Shown here in pieces: positions 51,124-63,317 of a stretch of DNA of 64,000 bases; the first letter of the stretch is position 1; each line of letters begins with the position of its first letter. This stretch comes from Manihot esculenta (Eukaryota > Streptophyta > Magnoliopsida > Malpighiales > Euphorbiaceae): contig NC_035178.2 in assembly GCF_001659605.2 (NCBI RefSeq), forward strand, positions 1,158,159-1,222,158, read 5' to 3'. A program made the translations under genes and the position numbers. Below the pieces are notes generated by a model. That model saw only the letters and a list, made by a program, of their open reading frames with translations. It was not told the DNA's origin and did not search any database.

Positions 51124-54114
51124 CACCACTCTTTCTCTTCTATCTCCTTTAAAAGGAAGAAACAACAGGCCCTATGATTATCTTCTACCTTGTTTATAGT
51201 CACTGACAGGATAGAATATCCACAAAAATAAGAATAATTACAAACTGCATTCTTCTACAGTATTAGATTAATTTCAATAACTAAATATAGTGAACTTTAT
51301 ATAATTTAAGATAATTTGTTACACATATAGCAGAATAAATATGCTAAATCTATTTAATTTAATTAATATTTTAATTTTCATTTATTTAAATTTATTAAAT
51401 TGTTAAAATAAGTTAAATTAACACTCAAATTTATTGCAAATTTAGATATACTACTATTTCAATTCATTTTATAACTAAGTTAAATTAAATTATTAATTCC
51501 CCCTTCTACTCTTAAACTTTGCAATATTTTCAATCTCATCGCGCATTTTTAATTTTTAATTTTTAAGAATTTCTTAATTTTAATTCAAATACTATTAAAA
51601 TACTTTGTAATATTCAATTTGTAGGTTTTCATTAAGATATAAACGGATAAGACATAATTTTTATGCGAGAAAAACAAAAAACGAAATTAATGAAATTGAA
51701 AGTGAATAAATAATTTTTAATTGTATAATTTGTAACAGATATTTTAATAATACATAAGTTGCAAAAGTGAAATTGTTTGGAAAAAAAAAAGAAAAAAAAA
51801 ACTTTGTGATTAAATTAAAATACATTATTTTAAAGTTTTAGCTGAAAATTGGTCTACTTAAATTAAATTGAATATTAAAAATTATTTCACTCTTTTTTTT
51901 ACCAATAAAAATATTATATATAAAATTGTAAGATATAATAAAGTTTACAAAAAATTATTTCATTCATTACTGCACATAATTATTTTCTTTATTTTGAAGA
52001 TAGGAGTGATTTTAGATTAATAAATGATAAATATATAAAGATTTAATATGTAAATAGTTATTTAAAAAATTATTTAATGATTTTTTTACTTTCAAAATTT
52101 ATTATTTTTCTTTAATTTATTAATACCGACTTAAATTGTCTCTGTAAAAAATCACGGGGATTTTAGCTCATGTATCTCATCATTACATAATATTCTCATC
52201 CTTTCATCGCCCAGCCCAATAAAATAAAATTAAAATAGAAATTAAGAGAAAAATTATCATATTAGATATATAATAAATTTATTCTTCTAATCAAAAAGAA
52301 AATAAATAATGAAATAAGGGAAACCAAAATTCAATTTATCTTATAATTATTTAAAATAAATGCTTTTATTATTCAAAAAAATCCCCTCTGATTTTACTTA
52401 TTAAACATCTAAATAAATGCAAATAATACTTTTTTTTTCCCCTTATTTTCTCCCTAAACTGTTGACGAACGTGTTTCTGATTAAAAAAAACAAACAAAAA
52501 AACGTGTAAGCCAGCTGATCTGACTTACCTTTTTTGTAAATTTGCCATGTGCACAGTGTCCCATATCATTTTATGTGAGCGTAGCACTGTAGCATTTCCT
52601 TGTACTTTGCCTCTGAATTGATGTCATTGATAGCCTAACAAACATTACTGGACACCTGTCTATGATTTTTTCCTCCCTCTCCTTTTTCAAATAAATTTTT
52701 TTTGAACATGCTGGAAAATGGAAATGTGAGATGTATAAGATTACTTCAAATTAGTTTAAAAAGTTATCCTCCCAAATTAAATCAATCAAGGAGTATAATA
52801 TTAAATTTTAAATAAATTCGTTCTAAATTAAACAAGAAGGATTTAATTTAACAAAAAAAATTTTAATCAAATATTACCTAAAAAATCAGAGTGGATTATC
52901 AAATGAAATTTTATTCGCATTTTGTAAAATAAAATATATTTTAAATAAATTTTTTTCTATAATTTTTGTTTATTATTTTTTACTTATATTAAAAAATATA
53001 AATTAATTTTATAATTATATTTATTTTAAATATATTAAATTTTATTAAATTTTAAAAAAATTATTAAAAATAAAATAAAATTCAATATAATTATAATAGT
53101 TAATTTATATTTATTATAATTTAAAAAAATTAAGCAGATAATAATTTTAAAATAAAAAATAAATAAAAATTTTAAAATGAAAGAATCATTAATAAGTAAT
53201 TTGACTATTAATCATTAATAACAAATAAGATTTTATTTTTATAATTAACTAATAATAAATGAAATTAATACTTCTTATTAAAAAAACTAAATGTAATCTT
53301 ACTGGAGTTAGGAAAAAGGACAAATTAGCGAAACGACGGTGACGTATTTGGAAATGCGTAGGCGAGAAAGTTAGAAGCTGGAGAGGTATCTTGAAATGGG
53401 AAGAGGAGCAAGGAAAATAAGCGGACCTTAAAAAAAAGAGACACGTGTAAATATAGATGACAGGTGTCAGATGATGCCGTATCAAAGTTGTTGTCTTACT
53501 TCAATAACCTCAATTATTTTGAATCTAGAAATGGCCCCCACCGTACTACTATTAGACTACTGCACAAGGATCGACGCCCACGTGTCTTCTGTACTGCCCT
53601 GTCTAAAAGCAGTTCGTGAACTGCATTCCAGCTATCAAGAAATGTGCGTGTACGCTTCAAATTCTTACACGTGGTGTTTCTTTCTACTTAGATTGCTGAC
53701 ACGCCGCTCCTATTTTATAACTTTTGAAAAATATAGATATATATGGAAAGAAATTTTTAACTTTACAAAAAGTTGTTAAAAAACTTTATAAATTCGATAA
53801 TATTTTAATATTTAAATCTATTTTTAAAAATTCAGTAAAAATTCTTAAGAAGTTATTTAAATTAATGCTAATTTTATTATAATCATTTAAATAAAAAACA
53901 TTAATAGTTTATATAAAAACATATTTTTCATGAAAATTTTAATTAAAAATTAATACTTTTTAAACTTAATTTTTATTTTAAATTAATTATTTATATAAAA
54001 AAATTTTTGAGTAAGGGTACTCAATATATGAAATAAACGCTCGACTTAAAATCTATCACAATATTTATTTTTAAGAATAGTTACAAATAATATCCTACAG
54101 TATGACGTTATTCT

Positions 54115-54168
<54 letters not shown>

Positions 54169-55708
54169 TTAAAGGTATTAAAATTAATTGAGGATGTAAG
54201 ATTGAAATGAAAAATTACATATTAAATTCTTAATATTTTATGATAAAATTTTGAAGGGGAGTGGGTTGCCATTGGATGACACAGAACCCATCTTCCGGCT
54301 AATGGAAACTGATCCATGCTCAAAAAATGGATTTATTCGGCCCATCTAGGCCTTATTTCAATATGGTCGGGAGTCTTTTGAAGACCTTCTATATAGGAAA
54401 GTTTACTATTTTATATGAAAAATAATTTAATTTACATTCCTGTTAAATTAAATATTTATGCATTTATTTTGTATAATTTAATTAATATTTTACATAAAAA
54501 TAAATTAATGATTATAAAATTCATTTTGATATTAATTTAAAGATAGCCTACTCCAGTTAGCTCATTGAGATCAATAATTGATTAATTAGCTTTCACTTTA
54601 CTCCTCAATCCTCATTCCCTGTGGAGATAAAAACGATAGTAATTTAAGCCAAACAAGCAGCTGGACCATCATCACCTTCTAACATAATATCACTTTTTTT
54701 TTTTTTAATCTGAATTATAATATCGCATAATTTGCCGAGTACCATATTAGATTAGACTTGGATATAAAACAGGTTTTATGAAATTGTAGAAATAGTTATT
54801 ATGTTTACATAAAGATAAAAATGGAAAAATTGATTAGTATTCTTTAAATGGCTTAGAATGATCAATTTTACTTGAAATAGAGAATTCCAACTTAAATTTC
54901 CATCGCAATCTGTCTTGAGCAGAAAAATTCAATGGACATCTGTAGAGGGCTTTTGATTACAACAGTAGTAGCGTCAACTTAATTTTGTCTCTTGCGGTAT
55001 CCTATAGTTGGTAGGTTGCAGCTTTATTCGGTGTGTTTAGGTTGTAAAAAAAAAAAAAAGAAAAGGAAAAAAAGAAGTCCCAGTTTGTTAAATACTTAGC
55101 TCGACAACTGTGGGCAGAGAGTCATCCAGGCCAGACCTAACACCTGCTTTTCGCTTTTCAGCATTCTCTGCACCGCCAAACCTGCCACGGCCACCAGTCA
55201 CTCCCATACACTCATTCACACTAACAATCAAATGGTTGATATTCTTGGCATTACGGTCATGGAATTTCCTGTTTAAGTTTTTTATTTTAGTTAAATATAA
55301 TTCCGATCAGTGATTGATGGTAATTGGAGATTCAAAATCCACTCTGTTCCTCGTAGAAAATCATATATTTTCAAAATAATTCTCCAGTGGCAATTTCTTT
55401 GGTCTATACACACAAGACAGAGAAAATGAAAAATCGCATTGAAAGTTTTTTCCTTGATGGTGTTCATTAATTATCCATAAGACATCATCTGCTACTGCTA
55501 CCGATAAAGACACAACAAAAACAAATGCGATAGTTAAGAATTCTAGTAATTGACTAAGCTATCATGAACAATAATTCTAATCTATGTAGCCATCGCCAAA
55601 GAACAAAGCACAACAGGTTCTTCTTTCTTCTTCGTCGTCTTGTATGTTTCACATTCTTGATGATAAGGCATCAATTAGCAAGGAATCTCATTATAAGCGA
55701 TTGAGAAA
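51124..55708. other. Long AT-rich intergenic region
   Basis: 4.6 kb with very high A+T content between 51200 and 54900. Short frames at 53471-53779 and 55110-55313 have no family likeness. A long TA microsatellite is listed separately. I could not make out transposon borders, though much of this may be old repeat DNA. Confidence 0.5.
54118..54164. repeat. (TA)n microsatellite, 47 bases
   Basis: About 23 uninterrupted TA units, likely variable in length between individuals. Confidence 0.95.
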
Positions 55709-56158
55709 CTAGGAACCAAGCCTGGCCCTGCAAACTGGGCATACAGAATGCTTTGAGAGCCAAGCATCAGCGCATTCCAAATGGAACCCATGATTGCAAA
55801 TGGGAACCACCCTCACGGGTTGCTCGCTTTCGATTTCATCGAGACACACCGCACAATCCGTCCCCAAAACCAATTCCTTTCCGGTCATCCTAGGCAACTT
55901 CTCAAGCTCAGACGCCGATAATCCCTTCTCTGCCGGCTGCTTTACAGGCGGCGAGGTTTCTGTTCGGTTAGTACGTGCAGAATACCAAAGGAAACAAATA
56001 TAAACAAGAAACACAATGCTCATGCCTACGCAGGGGAGAAAAAGAGCCAAAAAGACAGAGAGGAGCATGTTTTGGTTGAATTTGAAAAAGTTGTTCACAG
56101 CGGTTGGAGGCGAAGACGGCGAGAGGAGGAGTCGTGCGTAGCACACTCCGACGCGCAT
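55709..56158 (-). CDS. ATL-type RING-H2 E3 ligase
   Basis: An intronless 149-aa frame. ATG 56158 (MRVGVCYAR) is chosen because the longer frame to 56221 begins at a GTG. A hydrophobic segment at about 31-59 (MLLSVFLALFLPCVGMSIVF onward) anchors the protein. A basic/polar linker and the short GLSASELEKLP segment stand where ATLs carry the GLD motif. The RING-H2 domain covers 102-143: C102-x2-C105, C121, H123, H126, C129, C140 and C143. The proline before the third cysteine is replaced by isoleucine-cysteine (PIC). ATL proteins are plant ubiquitin ligases at the plasma membrane or endomembranes, often linked to stress responses. Small intronless genes are the rule in this family. The exact member cannot be named. 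Confidence 0.9.
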   Translation of the reverse strand: MRVGVCYARLLLSPSSPPTAVNNFFKFNQNMLLSVFLALFLPCVGMSIVFLVYICFLWYSARTNRTETSPPVKQPAEKGLSASELEKLPRMTGKELVLGTDCAVCLDEIESEQPVRVVPICNHGFHLECADAWLSKHSVCPVCRARLGS

Positions 56159-56829
56159 TTTTTCGTTCTTTTGGCGTTGGTATTGGATTTTCAGGTATAT
56201 AGTGTGTGGGGAAGCTGACACAGACTGTGGGGTTCTTGGGGGAATTACGGAGAGGATGACGAGAGAGCAAACGGCAGGAAACTTTTAGAAACTGTGTTTG
56301 TTTTTGCCGTTTTTGGAATTTGGAGAGAACAAACTTTCGTGGTTGCCAATAAAGTAAGCGCCTTTGAATAGTACATAAATAATTTTAATTTTAACATAAA
56401 AAAAGTTGATATGAAAAATATCTAAATGTAAAAAATATTATTTATAGAACACAAAAGCAATTTTATATTTATATTAGCGTAAAAATATTATCATAAATGT
56501 ATTTAATATTTTTAATTTTTACTATGAAGTATATTTTTTCGTAAATTTCTATGAAGTGGGTTTAGACAGCTCTATAACAGATTGTGAGCTTTACCTCATT
56601 CCTTATGTCACATAAAAGATTTCATCCCAAGTGTTTTTTTTTTTTTTTAATTTCTTGAAATTATTAATATAAGTTTTTTTTTAAATCAATTTTTTTTTGC
56701 CATAAAGAGAGAAAATTACATCACTGATTAAAATGAAGAATATCATTATAAAAAAATCCAATAACTGACGTGGAGGGTTATAAAGCCAACCAAAAGATAA
56801 AGCCCACCAAAAGATAAAGCCCCAACTCT

Positions 56830-57252
56830 AGCTTTCTTAGTTACTCAATCAGCAGGTCTATTGTCACTGTTAGAAAAGTAAATCACACTAAAAGACTGGT
56901 GATTATACAGGTAAAAACGAATGTCCATCAGTATAATATCCCGCTCCCAAGAATAAGCAGAAAGAGATGCAACGGAGGAAACAATAACAGAACAATGAGA
57001 CGCAAAAATCACATTTACAAAACCTCTATTTACATCAAACAACAAAATCTACCTGAGAGTTAAACCTTCAACAGCAAGGGAAGAAGAGGTTGTCCATGAA
57101 GAATGAAGACCATCTATAAGAACTCCATTATGATTTCTTACAATGATACCAAAACCAGCTTTGTTCGAGATAGAATCAAAATATGCATCACTATTTATTT
57201 TAGTTGTATCCACATAGAGAAATCCAACTACTAAAAGATGCAATTTAAGCAT
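56830..57252 (-). pseudogene. Plant RNase H-like domain relic (minus strand)
   Basis: Two adjoining open pieces (57049-57252 and 56845-57045) separated by a stop. The first carries INSDAYFDSISNKAGFGII and VRNHNGVLIDG, matching the N-terminal half of the RVT_3 RNase H-like domain. The expected D-G after the first Asp reads D-A. The second carries SCALL-like CSVIVSSV and IYFSNSDNRPADWV, matching the C-terminal half. The relic thus spans nearly the whole domain, but the reverse transcriptase part of a LINE is not seen. Confidence 0.7.
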
Positions 57253-57289
57253 TAATTATTGATGATCTGAGATCCAGAAAATAGGGTTT

Positions 57290-59740
57290 TATAATGGGTT
57301 CTGTAAAACTGGAAAAGTTTAGATCTAGAGGAGAGTATTTATCCTTTATATGTTTCCTTTTTGTCTATTAGTGACGTGTTAACAGAATGTGTATCATTGG
57401 GCCACCTGTCCCTGCTACGTTGATACGGACGTACGAGGGAATCAGATCTCTGTTCCAAGCGTAACGGCCCCTGATTCTCCCCAGGCGCGCATGCGGATGG
57501 TCCCACAAGGCGAAGGGGCTGAACTCCTTTCTGGTTCTGAGCTGGGCCGGAGGATGAGATTACAATTAGGCCCAGAAGGAATCGAGACTGAACCCAGAGA
57601 TGATCTGTTCGTTGGGCCGACAATGCTGGGCCGGCCTGGTTGAAGAGACTAACTGGAGTCCGGTCTCAAGGCTGAGCAGATCGGACCCGATGCATATGTG
57701 AGGCTTGAGGGCCTCTAGATAATGGGCTGGTATCGTGGGCCTGGCCCCAGACCGGGGTGGAGAAATCCAGCGGTCATCAATTGCCCCTTTACCTTCTCGT
57801 CAGTTATTGCCCGACTCACGAGGGGGTAAATACCGAGAGTCATCATGACCGCACCGCCTAAGGACAAAACTGTTTGGAACATCCTTTCGGCTTTTTATTA
57901 TTTCAAATTTCACTTCCCGTCAATCTCCCCAGAACGTTGGCTCTTCTCTGCTCTACCGCTCTTTTTGCTTTTCTCTGCTCATTTGCCCTAATCATTTTCC
58001 AGGTACGCCTCTTCTTTTGCCATGGATAGCTCTAGTCTCCCCGATGTCGTCCACCTGGAGTCTAGCATCACCCCATCTAACATTAGAAGTTTCATCTCTA
58101 GAGAATATCTGGATACCCCTCTTTACCACATTCGGACTCCTTACCGGAATGAGAGGATTGTTCTTCCCGATCCTTCTCCCCCTGGCTTAATCGACCCTCA
58201 AAAGGACGTCAGCTTGGTCTTCTTTATCAAACAGAGGGAGTACGGCCTGTCCTTCCCTTTTTCTTCTTTCTTCAAGGAGGTCTTTCAGTATTTCGAGATT
58301 ACCCCTCGGATGCTAACCCTAACTCCATTCTTTTCATGTCTTGTTTTGAGTCTGTGTGTCTGAGCTGGGGATTTACACCCACGGTTCATCTATTCGTCAG
58401 TTTCTTCAGATTAGTCAAAGCGAGCCAAAAATTTTATTATTTTGCCCCTCGCGGAGGGTTATCCATTTTCACGGGTTACAAGGACTCCATCAAGGGTTGG
58501 GTAGAAGGGTTTCTGGTGGTGGAGTTGATGAAGAATACGGGGTTGGCTTGGGAGCTCAATCTTGACTGGGAGGATGTCTCCCTGGGTTGCAATGACCTCC
58601 CCCGGTTGGGCCTTACCGAGCAGGTCGGGTTCCTTCGACTGACTTCTGTGGATAGAAAGTATGACGTCGAAAAGTGCCTGTTCGTGTCCAACCTTAGGGA
58701 TATTAAGGACGTGGGTATCTTATTCTATCTGCCTGTGTTAGTTTTTGCTTTACGCGACCTTTGTTCAGAGTTATTCTGATTTGCTTTGATTTTTAATTTT
58801 GCAGCCTCCGAGGTGAAGATGGATCAGATTAAGCCTCCCAAGAACCTCATACTGTCTCGGGAGAGCATGGACATTGCTCTTGACGCCCTCCTAGCTGGGT
58901 AATCTGTTAGGGAGGCTACGCAGAGGGTGGCCGAGGTTATCTCTTCTAGAACAGTTACCCGACCTCCTCCTCCTCCTCTGGTTTCCTCACAAGCTTCTAG
59001 ACCAAGCTCCCGACGTAGTAAGTCGTCTCGGCCTTCTAATCGCAGCAGATCGAGCTCAGCTCTCCTGTCCTCTCCAGCCTCCCAACCTCGACGTTCTACT
59101 GAGAGAGCGGAGGAGACTCCGAGAATTATTTCTGATGTGGCTGTGGACATTGGGCTGGCAAGGGCGGAGCCCGCCATTCCTCCTGTGGACGCTTCTGGTA
59201 CGGAGCTGGGAGTCCCCACTGTTGCTAAGGAGGGAGTTCCCAAGGTGGGGCTTGAGATCCCTATTATTGAGGAGGAAGCTCCAGGGAAGAGCAAGGAGAT
59301 TATTCTTATTGACGAAGGTGTCCAGGAGGCCCATACTGGGGATGTTGGATCTGATCTTACTAATGACGGGGGAGTTGCAAAAAAGGTTGGGGACAAACGT
59401 CCCGCCCTCCCTGAAACGTCTGCCCCAGCTCCTGCTCGGAAGAAATCCAGGGCCTCCAAGGGATCAGCTCCAGCTCTTCCTCCTATTGGAAAGGAAAAGG
59501 AAGCTTCCGAGGGATTAGCTCCTGCCCCCCCTCCTCTAAAGGAGAAAGATAGTTCTGTAGTACCCCTGTTGTCTGCTCCTGATAACGACATTTTGAACGC
59601 TGAGGACATCACTCACCAGTCTCCTGCGAGCATTGTCGTCGAAATCATTAAGGAGCGGATGTTCGGCGGCATTACAGAGGCTTCGGACCCACGCCTGCTT
59701 GCCCTTACTGGTCTTCTGGCCAGTTCTACCGAAGTGTTAA
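57290..59740 (+). mobile_element. Fragment of a gypsy-type transposable element (PF04195-like)
   Basis: A GC-richer block than its surroundings, with a leader of about 650 bases and a broken gag-like gene (58022-59763). The encoded domain is the 'putative gypsy-type transposon' domain (Pfam PF04195) common in large plant retroelements. I found no second LTR, protease or reverse transcriptase, so this is a fragment or a non-autonomous derivative. Borders are approximate: the left edge is set where AT content drops, the right edge where the 150-bp repeat starts. Confidence 0.6.
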
Positions 59741-59763
59741 TTACGTTAAACCTCAGGGACTAA
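58022..59763 (+). pseudogene. Broken gag-like gene of the gypsy-type fragment
   Basis: ATG 58022 opens a frame with FIKQREYGLSFPFSSFFKEV and FQYFEITPRML. A one-base frameshift near 58320 moves the homology to the next phase (SCFESVCLSWGFTPTVHLF, LVKASQKFYYFAPRGG, YKDSIKGWVEGFLVVE). A probable intron runs from about 58734 to 58804 (ends TTTTGCAG). The second exon starts 58805, has an in-frame TAA just after LDALLAG (about 58900), and continues open from 58927 to 59763. That part is a serine-, proline- and lysine-rich tail. The last 9 codons run into the neighbouring 150-bp repeat, so the C-terminus is lost. The large minus-strand frame at 58824-59612 is only the complement of this biased sequence. 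Confidence 0.7.
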
Positions 59764-60032
59764 AAAATAATTTTTCCTTTTATTAATGTCGAGCACACCC
59801 TTGATTAAGTCTGCGTTTAAGAAAGGATTTGATAGTTAAGTCAAATTAATGGTGTTCAAAACGTGGCGGTCTACAAAGCCACATCTGTAATTACGTTAAA
59901 TCTCATAAACTACAAAATAATTTTTTCTTTTATTAATGTCGAGCACACCTTGGTTAAGTCTGCGTTTAAGAAAGATTTGATAGTTAAGTCAAATTAATGG
60001 TGTTCAAAACGTGGCAGTCTACAAAGCCACAC
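59736..60032. repeat. 150-bp direct tandem duplication
   Basis: Copies at 59736-59886 and 59887-60032. Both contain TAATTACGTTAAA, TTTTATTAATGTCGAGCACA, AAGTCTGCGTTTAAGAAA and GTCTACAAAGCCACA. There are a few substitutions and one-base indels between them. The block lies between the transposon fragment and the Alba promoter. Confidence 0.95.
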
Positions 60033-60112
60033 CCACCCGGTTTGGGCGAGGGAAACCGATTTGAACCGGATAAAAGGAGTTGGTTAGGGTAGTTTTGGAA
60101 GAACGGTGCTGG

Positions 60113-60120
60113 TATATAAG
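60113..60120 (+). promoter_or_regulatory. TATA box of the Alba gene
   Basis: TATATAAG about 110 bases before a probable 5' UTR splice donor (TTCAAG|GTATAT, exon end 60222). The 5' UTR intron 60223-60376 ends in TGTAG directly before the ATG. A telo-box-like AAACCCTAG lies inside it, at about 60246. Confidence 0.6.
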
Positions 60121-60376
60121 ATAGGGGACACAGCTGCAAGCGGTTTAGGGCGTAAAAGAAGAAACGAAGCCGTAGAAGAGGGCTCTTTCTTGGCGGAGCA
60201 AACTTATCTCCGAATCTTCAAGGTATATCTCTTTCAGATCCACCCAAACCCTAGTTTCCGTGTTCCTCCCTCTGATTCTTCACTTCAAGTACTGTTCATC
60301 TTTTTTTTTTTTTTTGGATATTTTTAGCTTGTTTATGTTTTTGCTTCTGTTAATATTTGAGAAATTTTCACTGTAG

Positions 60377-63317
60377 ATGGATCGGTACCAGAGAGTGGAG
60401 AAGCCTAAAGCTGATACACCAATTGACGAGAATGAGATTCGTATTACTAGTCAGGGAAGGATGCGCAGTTATATCTCATATGCCATGAGTTTGCTTCAAG
60501 TACGTTTTCTCGGCTATTTTCTTTTTCAGCTTTGTTTCCCCCCTCTTTTATTTCTGTCTTTGCGTACATCGGATGTTAATTGATGCTGGAAATTTTTTGT
60601 TGTCTCTAGGAGTATTATAGTTTGATTTTTGATATACATGTCAACGATAGGTTCAAACTTCGATCGTGCAGTGTAATTCAAAGCGTTTGTGAAAATTTAG
60701 AGCCCAAATTTAGATTTTTTAAGCTGCTAGGATTTTGCTAATCCTTGTAGTCCTAGAATAGAAATCACAGTGATCTTTTCTGGAATCTGGATGTTGATTA
60801 TTGTCTTATTCAACTTGCACTCCGTGCTAACAGCTCAAATTATGTGTAGAGGAACATGTGATGCATATTGTGCATGTTCCTAGAGTGGTAGCTGAGAGTC
60901 TAAACTCTCTCTGATTTTTGGTTTAATAGTTTAAAGTTGCTATGATCCTCCTGTCCTATTTGTTATTTTATGCCTATTTTTGCAGGAAAAAGGATCGAAT
61001 GAGATTGTGTTCAAAGCAATGGGAAGAGCCATCAACAAGACTGTGACTATAGTGGAGTTAATCAAGGTTTTCTTTGCTCTCTCTCCCCAACCCCCCACCC
61101 TCTTCACATTTATTAGAAGTTAATCACTAAGCTTGTTCTAATTCAGTCATTAACGGCTATATACTCTTTTCTACTTGTAATGCAGAGAAGAATTGTTGGT
61201 CTCCATCAGATCACAGCAATTGGATCCACAGATATAACTGATACATGGGAGCCCATTGAGGAAGGCCTCCTTCCGTAAGAATAGTCTAGAAAGAAAATTT
61301 CAATACCTATTATTCTTTTTCTTTTAAGAAGAAAATGCATGTTGCTTTTATTTTTAATAAAAGGCTGACAATGATCCGTGTTTTATCAATACAGTTTGGA
61401 AACCACAAGGCACGTCTCAATGATTACTATTACCCTTTCCAAGAAGGAACTGAATACATCTGCTGTTGGGTGAGTTTGTATAGAACTAATGTAAAGCAGT
61501 TTGTTCTATACTTTAGATTCTTTCATAGCACTTTTTTTTTTGAAGTCGTGAGAGCATAATTGGGCAGGCTGAGTTTTTTGGATGTGAATTGTGATGTTGA
61601 ATTTTTTGAGTGTGCGCTAACTGCAGATGTTGCATCTCGTAACATAGATTCTATGTTCTTGACATGCATTCTCTATTGGTTTTTGGAGTCTTTCTTCCTT
61701 GTGAATAATGCTGTGACAATGAAGTGTGGTCGTATCCAAATTTTTTAAAAAAATATTTTAGTTTTTGATATGCAAATATGCTACTGCTGCCTAAAAAATT
61801 TATATGTATCGTGGTTTTAATATGATTTCCTTCTAGTGGTCTTTTTATTTGTTTACCTTTCATATGTAGTTGATGTGAGGGAACAAATTTAATAGTAATA
61901 AGACATAGTTCATAGCATCGCATACAATCTTTTAGTTTAAAAGCAGATCTCCATCTTCTCTTATTTGATTATGAAATTTGTGTATGGCCTTTTGCATTAG
62001 TACTACAGTTTCATGTTTCTTTGGTTTGCTTTTGGGGGGGAATTTGTTATATGTATATATATGTATGCACACACACACGCCTATATATATGGAGAGAGAG
62101 AGGCAGAGAGAAGATTTCATGATGTTCTTGTTTGCTAAGTTGTGTCAACTGGAACAAAAGAATAACGCCATTTGGGTCATTTAGGACAGTTGAATTTATT
62201 GTTAATGCCAAATCTGTTATCACTTATGAACACTATCCTTTTCAGGTACCAGCCTCCTTTGCCTGCAGAGTTGGTGAAGGGATCAGCAGAATTTGATTAT
62301 GAAGGAGGTGGTGCTTGTTTATAGTGTACAAATTTTCTGCATTATCCAAATTTGCATATCATTTATAGTTAGTTTTGTCTGCAGAGGGCTCACCAAGTGG
62401 TCGAGGTAGGGGTCGGGGTGGTAGAGGCAGAGCAAGGGGCAGAGGTATGTCTAAATGGCTTTTGATCACATGCTTTTATTTAAACTATCCTTTGGACATT
62501 TGATTGTGCGGTTTAATTGCAGTGATACCAGCAGTTGATGATTCTTCCTTGCATTTAAACCTAGATTAGTTGTGCATACTTTACTTTTTTCATTATGTTA
62601 ACAGAACCATTCTTACTTCAGGAAATGGATTTGTTCCTGAATATGAAGATGGTGGTTGGGACCGCAACAGGGGCCATTTTAGAGGTAGGGGTAGGGGAAG
62701 AGGACGCAGTTTCCGAGGCCGTGGGAGAGGGGGATACAATGGACCTTATGCGGACATGCTGCAAGATGGAGGCTACAATTATGATCCACCTGCTCAAGGC
62801 CGTGGTACATCTTTTTCCCCAATGTACCTTTTTACCTGTTTTCTATGGATTCTAGTGCATACTCGAGACTTTATCCTTTTTTTACAGCTGCTTCATATCG
62901 GATTATGTTGGAATGTCAAACCCATAATTTCATACTCTAATTCAAACAAAGGTTTGATAAGCAGTTTTTAAAAGTGACCTGTAAAACTGTCATGCTAGTG
63001 GTGTGAGAATGACAAGTGACCTCTGTGTGAATAAGATTCACAATATGATGCTGCGGCTGATATAGATGTGATGTTGAGATTTGTTGTCAAGAGGTGGTTG
63101 TGGTAGTTGTTATCTTTCCTGTTGTTAGAATTTAGAGATGTGACTGGTGCCATTAGATTTGCCGAAACACTTCTTTGTCAGTCATGTGGAAGTATGTATG
63201 TGGTTTGTTGAAAGTGTGATCAATTATGTTGTAGGTCGAGGTCGTGGCCGAGGGAGGGGAAATCGTGGAAGGGGCCGTGGATTTAGATCTAATGGGCCGA
63301 TCCAGGCAGCTGCATGA
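60377..63317 (+). CDS. ALBA: Alba-domain DNA/RNA-binding protein with RGG repeats
   Basis: Eight coding exons: 60377-60499, 60986-61066, 61186-61274, 61395-61469, 62246-62307, 62385-62444, 62622-62804, 63235-63317. They sum to 756 nt, or 251 aa, in phase with GT-AG introns. The Alba fold covers about residues 18-105 (ENEIRITSQGRMRSYISYA, SNEIVFKAMGRAINKTVTI, HQITAIGSTDIT, VSMITITLSKKEL). The C-terminal half is RGG-rich (GRGRGRGGRGRARGRG; GNRGRGRGFRSNG), typical of the longer plant Alba proteins. These bind mRNA and R-loops or nucleic-acid structures and enter stress granules and processing bodies. Plant Alba proteins of this type are often longer (over 300 aa), so the RGG tail is short here. 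Arabidopsis homologues At1g76010 and At1g20220 lie in the same two syntenic blocks. Confidence 0.94.

Noticed and set aside
53471..53779. 102-codon plus-strand frame
   Set aside because: No family likeness, no gene structure around it, and surrounded by AT-rich DNA.
58824..59612. 262-codon minus-strand open frame, serine- and glycine-rich
   Set aside because: It is the complement of the gag-like second exon, whose biased codons keep the opposite strand open. No domain is seen in it.
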